Source: Roseomonas genomospecies 6
GTDB lineage: Bacteria > Pseudomonadota > Alphaproteobacteria > Azospirillales > Azospirillaceae
Direction of reading: 5' to 3'
Length of the DNA stretch: 64,000 nucleotides
NCBI RefSeq assembly: GCF_008365375.1
Contig: NZ_QOKW01000010.1
Coordinates: forward strand, 62,001-126,000
Part shown: positions 44,521 to 54,495 of the stretch, one piece after another
How the letters are laid out: each line of letters starts with the position of its first letter
How positions within the stretch are numbered: position 1 is the first letter of the stretch
Position numbers and translations under genes: made by a program
Notes under the pieces: generated by a model
Database searches by the model: none
Seen by the model: only the letters and a program-made list of their open reading frames with translations
What the model was told of the DNA's origin: nothing

Positions 44521-44554
44521 AAAGCCCTTCTCCCCGCCGTGGGAGAAGGGCTTT
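44521..44554. terminator. Bidirectional hairpin terminator between livF and the Aer-like receptor
   Basis: Perfect 14-bp arms AAAGCCCTTCTCCC (44521-44534) and GGGAGAAGGGCTTT (44541-44554) with a CGCCGT loop. A-tract and T-tract flank both ends, so it can stop transcription of livF and of the convergent chemoreceptor gene. It also belongs to the intergenic palindrome family seen elsewhere in the window. Confidence 0.85.
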
Positions 44555-44581
44555 GGACAAGCAGGCACAGGCAGAGCCCTA

Positions 44582-46588
44582 TCAGGCTGCGGCGGTCGTC
44601 ACCGGTTGGAGACCGCGCGTCATCTGGCCGAACGCATCGCGGAAACGCGGCAGGGCGACGTCGCTGTCGGCGAAGCGGACATGGGTGGTCGCCTTGTCGA
44701 CCGCCCGCACCTCGAAGGCGATGGACAGGCCGAAACGGTCCAGCCGCAGGGTGCCGCGCTCGCCGACTCCGACGCCGGTGACCCCCTTCAACATGGCGCC
44801 GCCGCTCGACAGGTCGGTCAGCGTGCCGGACTGGTCGCGCCCCTGCACCACGACTCCGCAGGCCTCGTTCACGCGGTAGCGCGGGCTGCGGCGGCGGTCG
44901 GCGTCGCTGGTGGAGGTGCGGACGACCCGCACCAGCACGCGGCGCAGCTCGTCGATGCTGTTCGCCACCTCGTCCGAACCGGCCCGGACGCCCGACGCCT
45001 GGGCGCCGGTCTGGTCGGCGTCGCTGGACACGGCGGCGATGCGCACCGACACCTCCTGCGCGGCGTTGGAGGTCTCCACCACGTTGCGGCTGATTTCCTG
45101 GGTGGCGGCGGCCTGCTCCTCCATCGCGGCGGCGATGGCGCTGGAGATCTGGTCGATCTCGCCGATGGTGTCGCCGATCTCCGCCACCGCACCCACGGCG
45201 GTGCTGGTCACCCCCTGGATCTCCGCGATCTGGCGGGTGATCTCCTCGGTCGAGCGGGCGGTCTGGTTGGCGAGGTTCTTCACCTCCTGCGCCACCACCG
45301 CGAAGCCCTTGCCGGCCTCGCCCGCGCGCGCCGCCTCGATGGTCGCGTTCAGCGCCAGAAGGTTGGTCTGGCTGGCGATGTCGGTGATGAGCTTCACCAC
45401 CTCGTCGATGCGCCCCACCGCTTCGGACAGCGACTGGATGGTGCCCTGGGTGCGCTGGCCGTTCTCCACGGCGCGGCGGGTCACCGCGCTGGAATGGGCG
45501 ATCTGGGAGGAGATCTCGCGGATCGAGGCCGCCAGCTCCTCGGTCGCCGCCGCCACGGTCTGGGCGTTGGCGAGCGCTTCTTCCGCCGCCGCCGCGACGT
45601 TCTGCGCGTTGATGCTGACCCGCTCGGCGGAGCTGGCCATGGCGTCGGCGTCCTGGGCCATGCCGCCGGTGCGCAGGGCCACCTGCTCCACCGCGTGGCT
45701 GGCCTCGCGCTCCACCGTCTCGGCCATGGCCTGGAGGGCGGCGATGCGCTCCTCCTCCGCCTGGCGCTGGCGCTCCGCGCGCTCCTGGGTGGAGTAGTTC
45801 AGCTTCGCCTTCACGGCGCGGATCTGCGACCGGATGCGGGCGAATTCCGCCACGCCGGAGCTGGGAATGTTGCTCATCAGGTCGCCGCGGGCGATGGCGT
45901 CCAGATGCGTTTCCACCAGCCCGAGGGGGCGCCGCACCGTGCCCAGGACGCTGAGCGTGCCGATGCCCGCCACCAGCAGACCGAACAGCATCAGCCCGGC
46001 GAAGGCCGCGACGCTGTCGGTGCCGGTCAGGCTCATCCAGCCGAGGATCATGACGGTCAGCAGCAGAAGGCCCGTGGTCGCAAGGATGCGTCCGGCGATG
46101 CTGGACGCCAGATCGCTCAGCCAGACGCCGAAGCCGCGGCGGACGATCTGGCCGTCCAGCAGCGCATACTGCTGGCCGCGTCCGGCGCGGATCTCGGCAT
46201 AGATGCGCTCCGCCTCCGCCACCGCCTCGCGGCTGGGCTTGGAGCGGATGGAGATGTACTCCGTCACCACGCCCTTCTCGGTGATCGGGGTGACGTTCGC
46301 CTTGACCCAATAATGGTCGCCGCACTTCGAACGGTTCTTGACGAGACCCTCCCACGGGCGCCCGTCCTTGATGGTTTCCCACAGGTTGGCGAAGGCCGCC
46401 GGAGGCATGTCGGGGTGCCGCACAAGATTGTGAGGTGAGCCGAGCAATTCTGTTTCTGAGAATCCGCTAATATCGACAAATGCTTTATTGACGAATGTAA
46501 TCTTGCCGCGTGTGTCGGTACGCGACACCAGCAGCACATCGTCGGCCATCTCGATTTCGCGGTTCGTAACCGGTCCATTGTCGCGCAT
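44582..46588 (-). CDS. Aer-like chemoreceptor PAS-TM-HAMP-MCP-PilZ
   Basis: A 668-aa receptor. An N-terminal PAS domain (about 15-120; [20 protein letters not shown] and [22 protein letters not shown], the Aer FAD-PAS pattern) precedes two adjacent hydrophobic segments (about 155-205), a HAMP region, the signalling domain with tip [20 protein letters not shown] and a C-terminal PilZ domain (about 560-655) with RRSPR and DLSSGG. Aer-type PAS domains bind FAD and report redox state, giving aerotaxis or energy taxis. The PAS-MCP-PilZ order is known from Azospirillum Aer. ATG 46588 is chosen. Confidence 0.92.
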   Translation of the reverse strand: MRDNGPVTNREIEMADDVLLVSRTDTRGKITFVNKAFVDISGFSETELLGSPHNLVRHPDMPPAAFANLWETIKDGRPWEGLVKNRSKCGDHYWVKANVTPITEKGVVTEYISIRSKPSREAVAEAERIYAEIRAGRGQQYALLDGQIVRRGFGVWLSDLASSIAGRILATTGLLLLTVMILGWMSLTGTDSVAAFAGLMLFGLLVAGIGTLSVLGTVRRPLGLVETHLDAIARGDLMSNIPSSGVAEFARIRSQIRAVKAKLNYSTQERAERQRQAEEERIAALQAMAETVEREASHAVEQVALRTGGMAQDADAMASSAERVSINAQNVAAAAEEALANAQTVAAATEELAASIREISSQIAHSSAVTRRAVENGQRTQGTIQSLSEAVGRIDEVVKLITDIASQTNLLALNATIEAARAGEAGKGFAVVAQEVKNLANQTARSTEEITRQIAEIQGVTSTAVGAVAEIGDTIGEIDQISSAIAAAMEEQAAATQEISRNVVETSNAAQEVSVRIAAVSSDADQTGAQASGVRAGSDEVANSIDELRRVLVRVVRTSTSDADRRRSPRYRVNEACGVVVQGRDQSGTLTDLSSGGAMLKGVTGVGVGERGTLRLDRFGLSIAFEVRAVDKATTHVRFADSDVALPRFRDAFGQMTRGLQPVTTAAA

Positions 46589-46712
46589 AAGCCTGCACCC
46601 CGTCGCGTAGAACACCTGCCGAACACTACTTAAGTGGTATTTCTACTGTATTAATGGCAAAAAATCATCACCGTATTATCCCACCATACACGACCATGGT
46701 CCGGGACCCGCG

Positions 46713-47042
46713 ATGAGCACATTCGCCCTCTATGCCGCTGCCGCCGTTGGAGAAATTGCCGGTTGCTTCGCCTTCTGGGCGTGGTTGCGGCTGGAAAAAT
46801 CGCCCTTGTGGATTCTCCCGGGCCTGCTCTGCCTGACGGCCTTCGCCTGGCTGCTGACCCGGGTGGAGGCGGAGTTCGCCGGGCGCGCCTACGCGGCCTA
46901 CGGCGGGGTCTACATCGCCGCCTCGCTGCTGTGGCTGTGGGTCGCGGAGGGCCGGACGCCCGACCGTTGGGACCTGATCGGCGCCGCCGTCTGCGGCGTG
47001 GGAGCCGCCATCATCCTGCTCGGACCGCGGGGAACCGCCTGA
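46713..47042 (+). CDS. ynfA: YnfA/UPF0060 family small membrane protein
   Basis: A 109-aa protein with four transmembrane helices. [39 protein letters not shown] and [20 protein letters not shown] are the conserved UPF0060 segments. The family is SMR-like and has been linked to small-molecule efflux; the role here is unproven. It is divergent from the Aer-like receptor across a 124-bp AT-richer gap. Confidence 0.92.
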   Translation: MSTFALYAAAAVGEIAGCFAFWAWLRLEKSPLWILPGLLCLTAFAWLLTRVEAEFAGRAYAAYGGVYIAASLLWLWVAEGRTPDRWDLIGAAVCGVGAAIILLGPRGTA

Positions 47043-47117
47043 CCGCGGAAGCGGCACCATTCCCCCCTCGGGCCGTTGGAAGGGGCACCTCATTCACAGC
47101 GCAGCAGGACCGTTCCG

Positions 47118-47696
47118 ATGACCGACTCCGCAAAGCCCGTCCGTCTTCTCGGCCTTTCCGGCAGCATCCGCCGCCAGTCCCACTGCACCGCGGTGCTGAG
47201 CACACTCGCCGACTCGCTGGGCGGCAAGGCGGAGATGACGCTGTTCCCGCTGAACGACATCCCGCCCTACGATCCCGACCTGGACGCCGAGAACACACCG
47301 GCGCCGGCCACCGCCTTGCGCGAGGCCATCGCGGGCGCCGCCGGGCTGGTCGTCATCTCCCCCGAATACAATTACGGCATGTCGGGCGTGCTGAAGAACG
47401 CGCTGGATTGGGCGTCGCGACCGGCCATGAGATCGCCGGTGCGCGGAAAGCCGATCCTCATCATGACCGCCTCCCCCGCCTTCACCGGCGGCGTGCGCGC
47501 CCAGCACGAGATGCGCGAGACGCTGTCCGGCATGATGGGCCGGGTCATCGCCCGCCCGCAGGTGGTCATCGGCACGGTGCACGAGAAGATCAAGGACGGC
47601 CGCCTGACCGACCGGGCCGCGCTGGACTTCGCGCTGGCCGCCATCGACGACCTGCTGGCGGAGATTGCCCTTCTGCGACGGGCGGAGGGTTTCTAA
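47118..47696 (+). CDS. NADPH-dependent FMN reductase
   Basis: A 192-aa flavodoxin-fold reductase: LLGLSGSIRRQSHCTAVL binds the FMN phosphate and SPEYNYGMSGVLKNALDWASRP is the family signature that contacts FMN. Homologues reduce quinones, azo compounds, chromate or supply FMNH2 to monooxygenases. It lies 75 bp after ynfA on the same strand; a functional link is not evident. Confidence 0.9.
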   Translation: MTDSAKPVRLLGLSGSIRRQSHCTAVLSTLADSLGGKAEMTLFPLNDIPPYDPDLDAENTPAPATALREAIAGAAGLVVISPEYNYGMSGVLKNALDWASRPAMRSPVRGKPILIMTASPAFTGGVRAQHEMRETLSGMMGRVIARPQVVIGTVHEKIKDGRLTDRAALDFALAAIDDLLAEIALLRRAEGF

Positions 47697-47800
47697 CCTT
47701 CCGGAAGGGCGGGGCTGCCGCGCAAAGACCGATGGGGCTGGCTCAAGCGGGTAGATATTAGTATATCAGCACGCTTCATCCACGGTTCCCAGTGTCGATC

Positions 47801-49300
47801 ATGCCCCTCACCCTCCATCTGCTGCCGCTCGCCGCCACCGTCGCCCTGTTGATGTCGCGGCGTGTCAGCATGCTGACCGCCGGAACCGCGGGCATGGCCC
47901 TGGCCGCCGCGGTGCTTTTGGTGGTGCTGAGCGCGGCGCAGCCCAGCGGAATCGCCGCTCCGGATTGGACAGCCCGGCTGCCCACGCTGCTTCCCGCCGT
48001 GGCGCTGAAGGCCGGGGAAGGAGCATGGTTGGCGTGGCACGCCATGTCGATCATCGCGGCGGGCCTGCTGTTCCACCGCGCCTTCGAGGCGCGCGCCGTC
48101 AAGGCCAACGTCCAAAGCGAGGTGAAGACCCCGGCGGACCGACGCCGCGCCGTCTTCGTCGCCTGCCTGCTGGCCGGTCCCTTCGCGGAGTCGGTGACGG
48201 GGTTCGGCGTCGGGCTGGTCGTCGCGCTCGCCATGCTGCGCCCGTTGAACCTGCCGCCGGCGCACGCGGCGGCGCTGGGCCTGTTCAGCCAGATGCTCGC
48301 CCCCTGGGGGGCGCTGGGCGTGGGGACGCGGGTCGGGGCGGAGCTGATCGGTGTGCCCTTCGCGGAGCTGGGGACCGCCAGCGCGGCCCTGATGGTGGTG
48401 GTGCTGCCCTGCCTGCTGCCGGTGTTCTGGCGGCTGATCCATGGTGCCGGGCTGACCTCCAGCCTGACGGACCGGGCGCGGGACGTCGCCCTGATGCTGG
48501 TTCTGGCCGGGCTGCTCTGGCTGACCAACCGGTATGTGGCCCCGGAACTGGGCGGCGGGTTGGCGACGGCGGTGCTTCTGGTGGCGGTGGAGGCACGGCG
48601 GCTGCCGCGCGACCTCGCCGGCCTGTCCCGGCTGCTGGCCCTGCTGTGGCCCTATGTGGTCCTGGTCGGCGGGCTGATGGCGACCCGGCTGGTGCCGCCG
48701 CTGTCGGACTGGACGGCGGACCGGCTGGTGCTCGACCCCTTCGGGGGGCTGGCGCCGATGCCGCTGCTGCGCCACCCCTCGACGTGGCTGGTCGCCATTG
48801 CCCTGGTCATGCTGGCGGGCTTGCCGCGCGGGCGCGCTCCGCGCGTGGCGGGTCCCGCCCTGCGCGCGGCGCTGGTGCCGATGGCGGCGACCCTGGTCTT
48901 CGTGGAACTGGCCGCCTTCATGGCCGCTTCCGGCGGGGCCGCGGCCTTCGGGCAGGCGTGGCAGGCGGTGGCGGGCTCCGCCGCCGTGCTGGCCGTGCCG
49001 GTCCTGGGGGCGGCGACGGGCATGCTGACCGGCTCCAACACCGCGTCGAACGCCCTGATGATGAACATCCAGGTCAATCTGGCCTCCGGCAGCAGTCTGC
49101 CGCTGATCGCCGCCGCCGCCATCCAGGTGGTGGCGGGCAGCGTCTGCACCCTGCTGACGCCGGGCCGGATCGTGCTGGCTTCCAGCCTTCTGGGGCTGAC
49201 CAAGGCGGAATCGGCGATCTACCGGCTGGCCCTGCCCATCGGCTTCGCCTCCACGGCGTCGCTGCTCGCCGTCGTCGTGCTCTGGGTCTGGCTGGTGTAG
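47801..49300 (+). CDS. L-lactate permease family transporter
   Basis: A 499-aa membrane protein with about 12 helices. FAESVTGFGVGLVVALAML and GAATGMLTGSNTASNALMM are LctP-family signatures; the second carries the GSNT motif near the substrate site. LctP transporters take up lactate or glycolate with protons. Residues that separate lactate from other carboxylates cannot be judged. ATG 47801 is used; GTG 47792, in frame, is an alternative. It ends 3 bp before the convergent DeoR-type regulator stop. Confidence 0.85.
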   Translation: MPLTLHLLPLAATVALLMSRRVSMLTAGTAGMALAAAVLLVVLSAAQPSGIAAPDWTARLPTLLPAVALKAGEGAWLAWHAMSIIAAGLLFHRAFEARAVKANVQSEVKTPADRRRAVFVACLLAGPFAESVTGFGVGLVVALAMLRPLNLPPAHAAALGLFSQMLAPWGALGVGTRVGAELIGVPFAELGTASAALMVVVLPCLLPVFWRLIHGAGLTSSLTDRARDVALMLVLAGLLWLTNRYVAPELGGGLATAVLLVAVEARRLPRDLAGLSRLLALLWPYVVLVGGLMATRLVPPLSDWTADRLVLDPFGGLAPMPLLRHPSTWLVAIALVMLAGLPRGRAPRVAGPALRAALVPMAATLVFVELAAFMAASGGAAAFGQAWQAVAGSAAVLAVPVLGAATGMLTGSNTASNALMMNIQVNLASGSSLPLIAAAAIQVVAGSVCTLLTPGRIVLASSLLGLTKAESAIYRLALPIGFASTASLLAVVVLWVWLV

Positions 49301-49303
49301 GGA

Positions 49304-50101
49304 TCAGTCCTGGGGTTCCGGCTCCGCCGCGCGGTCGGGGAACAGCTCCTCCACCCGCACGCCCGACTCCCGGCAGATGCGGGCCAGCCGGTCGGAGGGC
49401 AGGACGTCGGTCACGAAGGTGTGGACCTGCGAGATGTGGCCGATGCGGACCGGGGCGGTGCGCTCCAGCTTGCCGCGGTCGGCGACCAGGATGACGTGGC
49501 GGGCGTTCGCCATGATCGCCTGCGACACCCGCACCTCGCGGTAGTCGAAATCGAGCAGCGCCCCGCTCTCGTCGATGGCCGAGGCGCCGATCACCGCGAA
49601 GTCGGCCATGAACTGGTTGAAGAAGTCGATGGCGGCCTCCCCCACGATGCCGCCGTCCGACCGCCGCACCACGCCGCCGGCCACGATCACCTCGATGTGC
49701 GGTTCGGGACGAAGCAGGTTGGCGACGTTGATGTTGTTTGTGATCACCACCAGCCCGCTCCGTCCCTGAAGCGCGCGTGCCACCTCCTCCGTCGTCGTGC
49801 CGATGTTGATGAAGAGGGAGGAGCTGTCGGGCACCAGCTCCGCCGCGCGGCGCCCGATGGCGCGCTTCTCGTCCTGGGCGATCAGCCGCCGCGCCTCGTA
49901 GCCGAGATTCTCCACCCCCGACCCGGCGACGGCACCGCCATGCACCCGCTGGAGCAGACGGCGGTCGCACAACTCGTTCAGGTCCTTGCGGATGGTCTGC
50001 GGCGTGACGTTGAAGCGGGCGGCCAGGTCGTCCACGATCACGCGCCCCTGCGTGCGGGCGAGCGCCAGGATATCGGTTTGCCGGGGAGTCATGATGTCCA
50101 T
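49304..50101 (-). CDS. DeoR/GlpR family transcriptional regulator
   Basis: A 265-aa regulator with an N-terminal HTH (TPRQTDILALARTQGRVIV, DDLAARFNVTPQTIRKDL) and a C-terminal DeoR sensor domain with FINIGTTTEEVARAL, TNNINVANLL and the GVVRRSDGGIVG and GASAID segments that bind phosphorylated sugars. It is the last gene of the ABC importer operon and probably represses it until a sugar phosphate or glycerol phosphate appears. Several start codons are possible (50113 TTG, 50109, 50101, 50092 ATG); none has a strong ribosome site. Confidence 0.9.
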   Translation of the reverse strand: MDIMTPRQTDILALARTQGRVIVDDLAARFNVTPQTIRKDLNELCDRRLLQRVHGGAVAGSGVENLGYEARRLIAQDEKRAIGRRAAELVPDSSSLFINIGTTTEEVARALQGRSGLVVITNNINVANLLRPEPHIEVIVAGGVVRRSDGGIVGEAAIDFFNQFMADFAVIGASAIDESGALLDFDYREVRVSQAIMANARHVILVADRGKLERTAPVRIGHISQVHTFVTDVLPSDRLARICRESGVRVEELFPDRAAEPEPQD

Positions 50102-50175
50102 GGCGGCATTCAAGCGGACCGCCGCTTCGCCCGCAAGTTCATTCGAAAGCGGATCGGTGTCCTCCTCCCCCGCCG

Positions 50176-51252
50176 TCAGAGCCTTTGCCCGTCGGACCCG
50201 AAGAGATGCGCGGTTTCGCCGCGCAGGTTCAAGCGCAAGCGCTCACCCGCCGTCACCGCCCGGTCGCCGTCGAGGCGGACGAGGACCCGCTGCCCGTCCT
50301 CCAGCGCGGCGTGGCAGTGGGTCTCGCCGCCCAGCCGCTCCACGGCGATCACCGCCGCGACCAGCCCGGCTCCCTCGCCCGCCAGCCCCACATGCTCCGG
50401 CCGGACGCCGAGCGTCAGGGAGGTTCCCGCCGGTGGCGCGGCGCCGTCCACCGGGATCTCCAGCGGCACGCCGCCGGGCAACCACACCCGCACCGAGCCG
50501 CTCGCCCGCCCTTCCGACACCACATCCAGGAAATTCATGGCGGGCGAGCCGATGAAGCCGGCGACGAAGCGGTTGCGTGGGTGGTGGTACAGCTCCAGCG
50601 GCGTGCCGGCCTGCTCCACCCGCCCGGCGTTCAGGACCACGATGCGGTCGGCCAGGGTCATCGCCTCCACCTGATCGTGGGTCACGTAGATCATGGTGGC
50701 GCGCAGGTCCGCCTTCAGCTTGGCGATCTCCAGCCGCATCTGCACGCGCAGGCCCGCGTCGAGGTTCGACAGCGGCTCGTCGAACAGGAAGACCTGCGGC
50801 TCGCGCACGATGGCCCGCCCGATGGCCACGCGCTGGCGCTGCCCGCCCGACAGGTCGCGCGGCTTGCGGTCGAGCAGATCCTCGATTTGCAGCAGACGGG
50901 CGGCGGCGCGCACCCGCTCCGCGATGGTCCTCTTGTCCGTCCGCGACAGGGTCAGGCCGAAGGCCATGTTGTCGTAGGCCGTCATGTGGGGATAGAGCGC
51001 GTAGGACTGGAAGACCATGGCGATGCCGCGCGCGGCGGGGGGCCGGTCATTCACCCGCTGCCCGCCGATGAACAGGTCCCCGGCGCCCGGTTCCTCCAGC
51101 CCGGCGATCAGGCGCAGCAAGGTGGACTTGCCGCAGCCGGACGGGCCGACGAAGGCGACGAACTCGCCGTCCGCGACCTCCAGATCGACGCCGTGGATGA
51201 CCTCGATCCGCCCGAAGCTCTTGCGCACCCCGCGCAGCGTGACGCCCGCCAT
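50176..51252 (-). CDS. Sugar ABC transporter ATPase (MalK/UgpC type)
   Basis: A 358-aa ATPase: Walker [11 protein letters not shown]-loop [16 protein letters not shown], signature [15 protein letters not shown], Walker [14 protein letters not shown]-loop VTHDQVEAM, then a C-terminal TOBE/regulatory domain (about 240-358) with [11 protein letters not shown]. It powers the importer with the two permeases just upstream. It starts 4 bp after the second permease gene. Confidence 0.93.
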   Translation of the reverse strand: MAGVTLRGVRKSFGRIEVIHGVDLEVADGEFVAFVGPSGCGKSTLLRLIAGLEEPGAGDLFIGGQRVNDRPPAARGIAMVFQSYALYPHMTAYDNMAFGLTLSRTDKRTIAERVRAAARLLQIEDLLDRKPRDLSGGQRQRVAIGRAIVREPQVFLFDEPLSNLDAGLRVQMRLEIAKLKADLRATMIYVTHDQVEAMTLADRIVVLNAGRVEQAGTPLELYHHPRNRFVAGFIGSPAMNFLDVVSEGRASGSVRVWLPGGVPLEIPVDGAAPPAGTSLTLGVRPEHVGLAGEGAGLVAAVIAVERLGGETHCHAALEDGQRVLVRLDGDRAVTAGERLRLNLRGETAHLFGSDGQRL

Positions 51253-51256
51253 CGCC

Positions 51257-52078
51257 CTACCCCTTCACAGCACCAGCGGTCAGGCCGGAGACGATCCGCC
51301 GCTGGAACAGCAGCACCAGCCCGATCAGCGGCACCGTCACCACCACCGACGCCGCCATGATCCGGCCCCAGGGAAGCTCGTACTGGCTGGCCCCCGACAT
51401 CAGCGCGATGGCCACCGGCACGGTGCGCGCGTCGTCGGTCAGGGTGAAGGTCAGGGCGAACAGGAACTCGTTCCAGGCGGCGATGAAGGCGAGCAGCCCG
51501 GTCGCCGCCAGCGCCGGCCCCATCAGCGGCAGGAACACCCGCGTCACGATCACGAAGGGACCGGCTCCGTCCACCATGGCGGCCTCCTCCAGTTCCTTCG
51601 GCAGTTCGCGCATGAAGGTGGTCAGCACCCAGACGGTGAAGGGCAGCGTGAAGATCAGGTAGGACAGCACCAGCGACCCGATCCGGTTGTAGAGGCCGAG
51701 CCAGCGCACCAGCTCGAACAGGCCGGACAGAACGGCGACCTGCGGGAACATCGACACGCCCAGCACCACGAACAGCAGAAGCCCCCGCCCGCGGAACCGC
51801 ACCCGCCCCAGCGCGTAGGCGGCCAGCACCGCCAGCCCCAGCGACAGGGCCACCACCGCCGATGCGGCCAGCAGGGAGTTCAGGATGTTCCGCCCGAAGG
51901 GCTGCTCCCGGAAGATGGCCGTGTAATTGTCCAGGGACGGTTGCGACGGCCACGCCTCCACCGTGAACAGCGCGCTCCCCGCCTTCAGCGAGGTGATGAC
52001 GGCCCATGCGAAGGGAAACACCGCCCAGACGACGATTCCCACAACCAGCAGGCCCAAGGCGATGCGTTTCAGGGCCAT
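51257..52078 (-). CDS. Sugar ABC transporter permease (MalG type)
   Basis: A 273-aa permease with six helices and the EAA loop [21 protein letters not shown], which docks to the ATPase. [12 protein letters not shown] and [10 protein letters not shown] are typical of the MalG/ThuG group. ATG 52078 follows GGGAGGTGAGG, so a longer upstream start at 52096, which would include the ribosome site, is rejected. Confidence 0.92.
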   Translation of the reverse strand: MALKRIALGLLVVGIVVWAVFPFAWAVITSLKAGSALFTVEAWPSQPSLDNYTAIFREQPFGRNILNSLLAASAVVALSLGLAVLAAYALGRVRFRGRGLLLFVVLGVSMFPQVAVLSGLFELVRWLGLYNRIGSLVLSYLIFTLPFTVWVLTTFMRELPKELEEAAMVDGAGPFVIVTRVFLPLMGPALAATGLLAFIAAWNEFLFALTFTLTDDARTVPVAIALMSGASQYELPWGRIMAASVVVTVPLIGLVLLFQRRIVSGLTAGAVKG

Positions 52079-52082
52079 ATCC

Positions 52083-52985
52083 TCACCTCCCCGCATCGAC
52101 GCGCACGCGGCCCAGCGTCACCGCGACCACCGTCGCCGCCGCCAGCACCAGGACCAGCAGGGTCGCCGCGGCGGAGCCGTAGCCCACGTCCTGGAAATCG
52201 ATCAGATATTGCCGGGCATAGACCGACATCGACATGGTGGACCGGCTGTTTCCGGTCAGCACATACATCAGGTCGAACACGCGCAACGCGTCCAGCGTCC
52301 GGAACAGCACCGCCACCATCAGCGCCGGGCGGATCAGCGGCAGGGTGATTCGGAAGAAGACCGTCACCGGATGAACCCCGTCCACCCGCGCCGCCTCGTA
52401 CAGATCGCGGGGAAGCATCTGAAGCGCGGCCAGGATCAGCAGCGCCATGAAGGGCGTGGACTTCCACACATCCACCGCGATCACCACCGGCAGGGCCAGA
52501 TCGGGATCGGCGGTCCAGGCCCTCGGCTCGGCGATCAGGCCAAGTCCCATCAGGATCGCGTTCACCACGCCGTAGAGGTCGTGGAACATCCACCCCCACA
52601 TCTGGGCCGACACCACGGTCGGGATCGCCCAGGGGATCAGCACGGCGGCGCGCAGCAGCCCACGCCCCGGCAGATGCGCGTTCAGGATCAGCGCGATTCC
52701 CAGCCCGAGCGCCGTCTCGATCCCCACCGAGACGACGGTGAAAACCAGCGTGTTCCACACCGCCCGCCACCAGACGGGATCGCGCACCAGCCACAGGTAA
52801 TTGTCCAGCCCCACCCCCTGAAAGCCGTCCAGCGTGGCGAGCGTCGCGTCGGTGAAGGAGAAGAAGACGGTGCGGAACAGCGGCCAGCCCGCCACCCCCG
52901 CCAGAACGACCAGCATCGGCAGAAGGAACAGCCACGCCGCCCGGCGCCTCTGCCGCTCCAGGCTGGATCGCGGAAGACCGATCAC
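52083..52985 (-). CDS. Sugar ABC transporter permease (MalF type)
   Basis: A 300-aa permease with six helices and the EAA loop [40 protein letters not shown] and [22 protein letters not shown] fit the ThuF/MalF group. The start is GTG 52985, overlapping the upstream stop as GTGA. It forms the translocation pore with the MalG-type partner. Confidence 0.92.
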   Translation of the reverse strand: MIGLPRSSLERQRRRAAWLFLLPMLVVLAGVAGWPLFRTVFFSFTDATLATLDGFQGVGLDNYLWLVRDPVWWRAVWNTLVFTVVSVGIETALGLGIALILNAHLPGRGLLRAAVLIPWAIPTVVSAQMWGWMFHDLYGVVNAILMGLGLIAEPRAWTADPDLALPVVIAVDVWKSTPFMALLILAALQMLPRDLYEAARVDGVHPVTVFFRITLPLIRPALMVAVLFRTLDALRVFDLMYVLTGNSRSTMSMSVYARQYLIDFQDVGYGSAAATLLVLVLAAATVVAVTLGRVRVDAGR

Positions 52986-54253
52986 CAGCGCCCTCCCCGG
53001 CTGACGCGGACCAGGGCCTCCTTGAGTTCCGGAAGCATAGCCTTGGCGTCCTGCCGCCCGGTCAGCACCTCGTGGACGTTGGCGTAGAACTCCGCCGACA
53101 CTTGATTGTAGCGCATGCCCGTCGCCTGGGCCGGGCGGTTGACCGAGTTGGCGATGGAGTCGGCCAGCTCCGCGAAGAAGGGGTTGGCGGCCACCACCTC
53201 CGCATCCTCGTAGAGCGCCGGAATGGTCGGGTTGGAAGCGCCGTGGATCGCCCGCCGCTTCTGCTCGGCCATACCGGTCAGGTACAGCGCCAAGCCCACC
53301 GCCTCGTCCGCATGGGCGGAGAACTTGCTGACCGCCAGCATCTGTCCGCCCAGCGTGGACGTGTGGCGCCCGTCCGGCCCGCCCTTGGGCAGAGGCACCA
53401 CCGCCACCTTGCCGCCGACCGCGCTGTCCGGCGCGTTGACCAGCGTCCAGGCGTAGGGCCAGTTGCGCATGAAGACGGCGTTGCCGGATTGGAAGACGCC
53501 GCGCGCCTCCTCCTCCATGTAGTTCAGCACGCCGGGCGGGCTGATGGAACCGACCCAGCCATGGGCCATGTCCAGCGCCGCCGCGGCGCGGGGGTTGTCG
53601 ATGGTGATGGCGCCGTCCGGGTCAACGATGGTGCCGCCGTTGCGGCTGGCGATCCACTCCAGCGCGTTGACCGTCAGCCCCTCATAGGCGCGGCCCTGCC
53701 AGACATAGCCCCACATCCGGTCGCGCCCGGCGGCGCGCTCCGCCCGCTGGATCAGGGCGGCGGTGTCCTGAAGCTCCTCCCAGGTCTGCGGCACCGGGCG
53801 CCCGTGGGCCTCCAGCAGGTCCTTGCGGGCATAGAGAACTCCGGCGTCGGCGAACCAGGGCAGGGCGACCAACCGCCCCTTGACCGTCGCGGCCTCGATC
53901 ATCGCCGGAAGGTGTTGGCGGACGATGTCCGGCCCGGCCCGCTCCGTCAGATCGACGAAGTAGTTGCCGAGGATGCCGGGCCAGACCACGTCGATCTGGA
54001 AGACGTCGATGTCCGGCGACCCGGCGGCGAGAAGCTGCTGATAGAGCGCCAACTGCTCGCTCGCCCCCTTGGGCGGGGAGACGAATCGGACCTCGTTCCC
54101 GCTGCGCCGCGCCCATTCCTGCGCGCCGTCGCGGCACAGGTCGAAGCCGATGCCGAGCCCGCTGCAGGCGAGCGTCACCGTCGCCCCGGCGGCGGGAAGC
54201 GCCGGCAGGGCCGTCAGCACACCGGCCAAGAGCAACGCGCACCGCCGCGCCAT
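52982..54253 (-). CDS. Extracellular sugar-binding protein (trehalose/maltose, ThuE type)
   Basis: A 423-aa periplasmic binding protein. The signal peptide ends ALPAAGA, and the mature start TVTLACSGLGIGFDLCRDGAQ is followed by LYQQLLAAGSPDIDVFQIDVVWPGILG (split by length here), typical of ThuE-type trehalose/maltose binding proteins. It is the first gene of the operon binding protein-permease-permease-ATPase-regulator. Substrate: probably an alpha-glucoside disaccharide; sorbitol or other polyols cannot be excluded. The distant GH13 glucosidase at 24 kb would be a sensible partner. Confidence 0.87.
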   Translation of the reverse strand: MARRCALLLAGVLTALPALPAAGATVTLACSGLGIGFDLCRDGAQEWARRSGNEVRFVSPPKGASEQLALYQQLLAAGSPDIDVFQIDVVWPGILGNYFVDLTERAGPDIVRQHLPAMIEAATVKGRLVALPWFADAGVLYARKDLLEAHGRPVPQTWEELQDTAALIQRAERAAGRDRMWGYVWQGRAYEGLTVNALEWIASRNGGTIVDPDGAITIDNPRAAAALDMAHGWVGSISPPGVLNYMEEEARGVFQSGNAVFMRNWPYAWTLVNAPDSAVGGKVAVVPLPKGGPDGRHTSTLGGQMLAVSKFSAHADEAVGLALYLTGMAEQKRRAIHGASNPTIPALYEDAEVVAANPFFAELADSIANSVNRPAQATGMRYNQVSAEFYANVHEVLTGRQDAKAMLPELKEALVRVSRGGRW

Positions 54254-54350
54254 GGGAGTCCATCCGTTCCCGGTTCATCCAGGTCCGGTTGGGAAACTCC
54301 AATGGCCGCGGTCGAGTTCCCTAGGGGCGAATTGCAGCCGAATGACAAAG

Positions 54351-54487
54351 CCCTCTCCCCCCTGGGGAGAGGGTTGGGTGAGGGGGATTTACGCTCGGCT
54401 GGGCGGAGGAAAGTTCTCGCATTGCGAAGTGAAGTGGATCGCCTTCGGCGCCCCCTCATCCTAACCTTCTCCCCAGGGGGGAGAAGG
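54351..54487. repeat. Composite intergenic palindrome pair (BIME-like)
   Basis: Two members of the palindrome family face each other. The first has arms CCCTCTCCCC (54351-54360) and GGGGAGAGGG (54364-54373) and continues TTGGGTGAGGGGG. The second begins CCCCCTCATCCTAACC and has arms CCTTCTCCCC (54465-54474) and GGGGAGAAGG (54478-54487). The flanks 54364-54386 and 54451-54474 are inverted copies of each other with few mismatches. It lies between the 5' end of the sugar-binding protein gene and the 3' end of the methyltransferase gene. Confidence 0.8.
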
Positions 54488-54495
54488 AACAGGCA

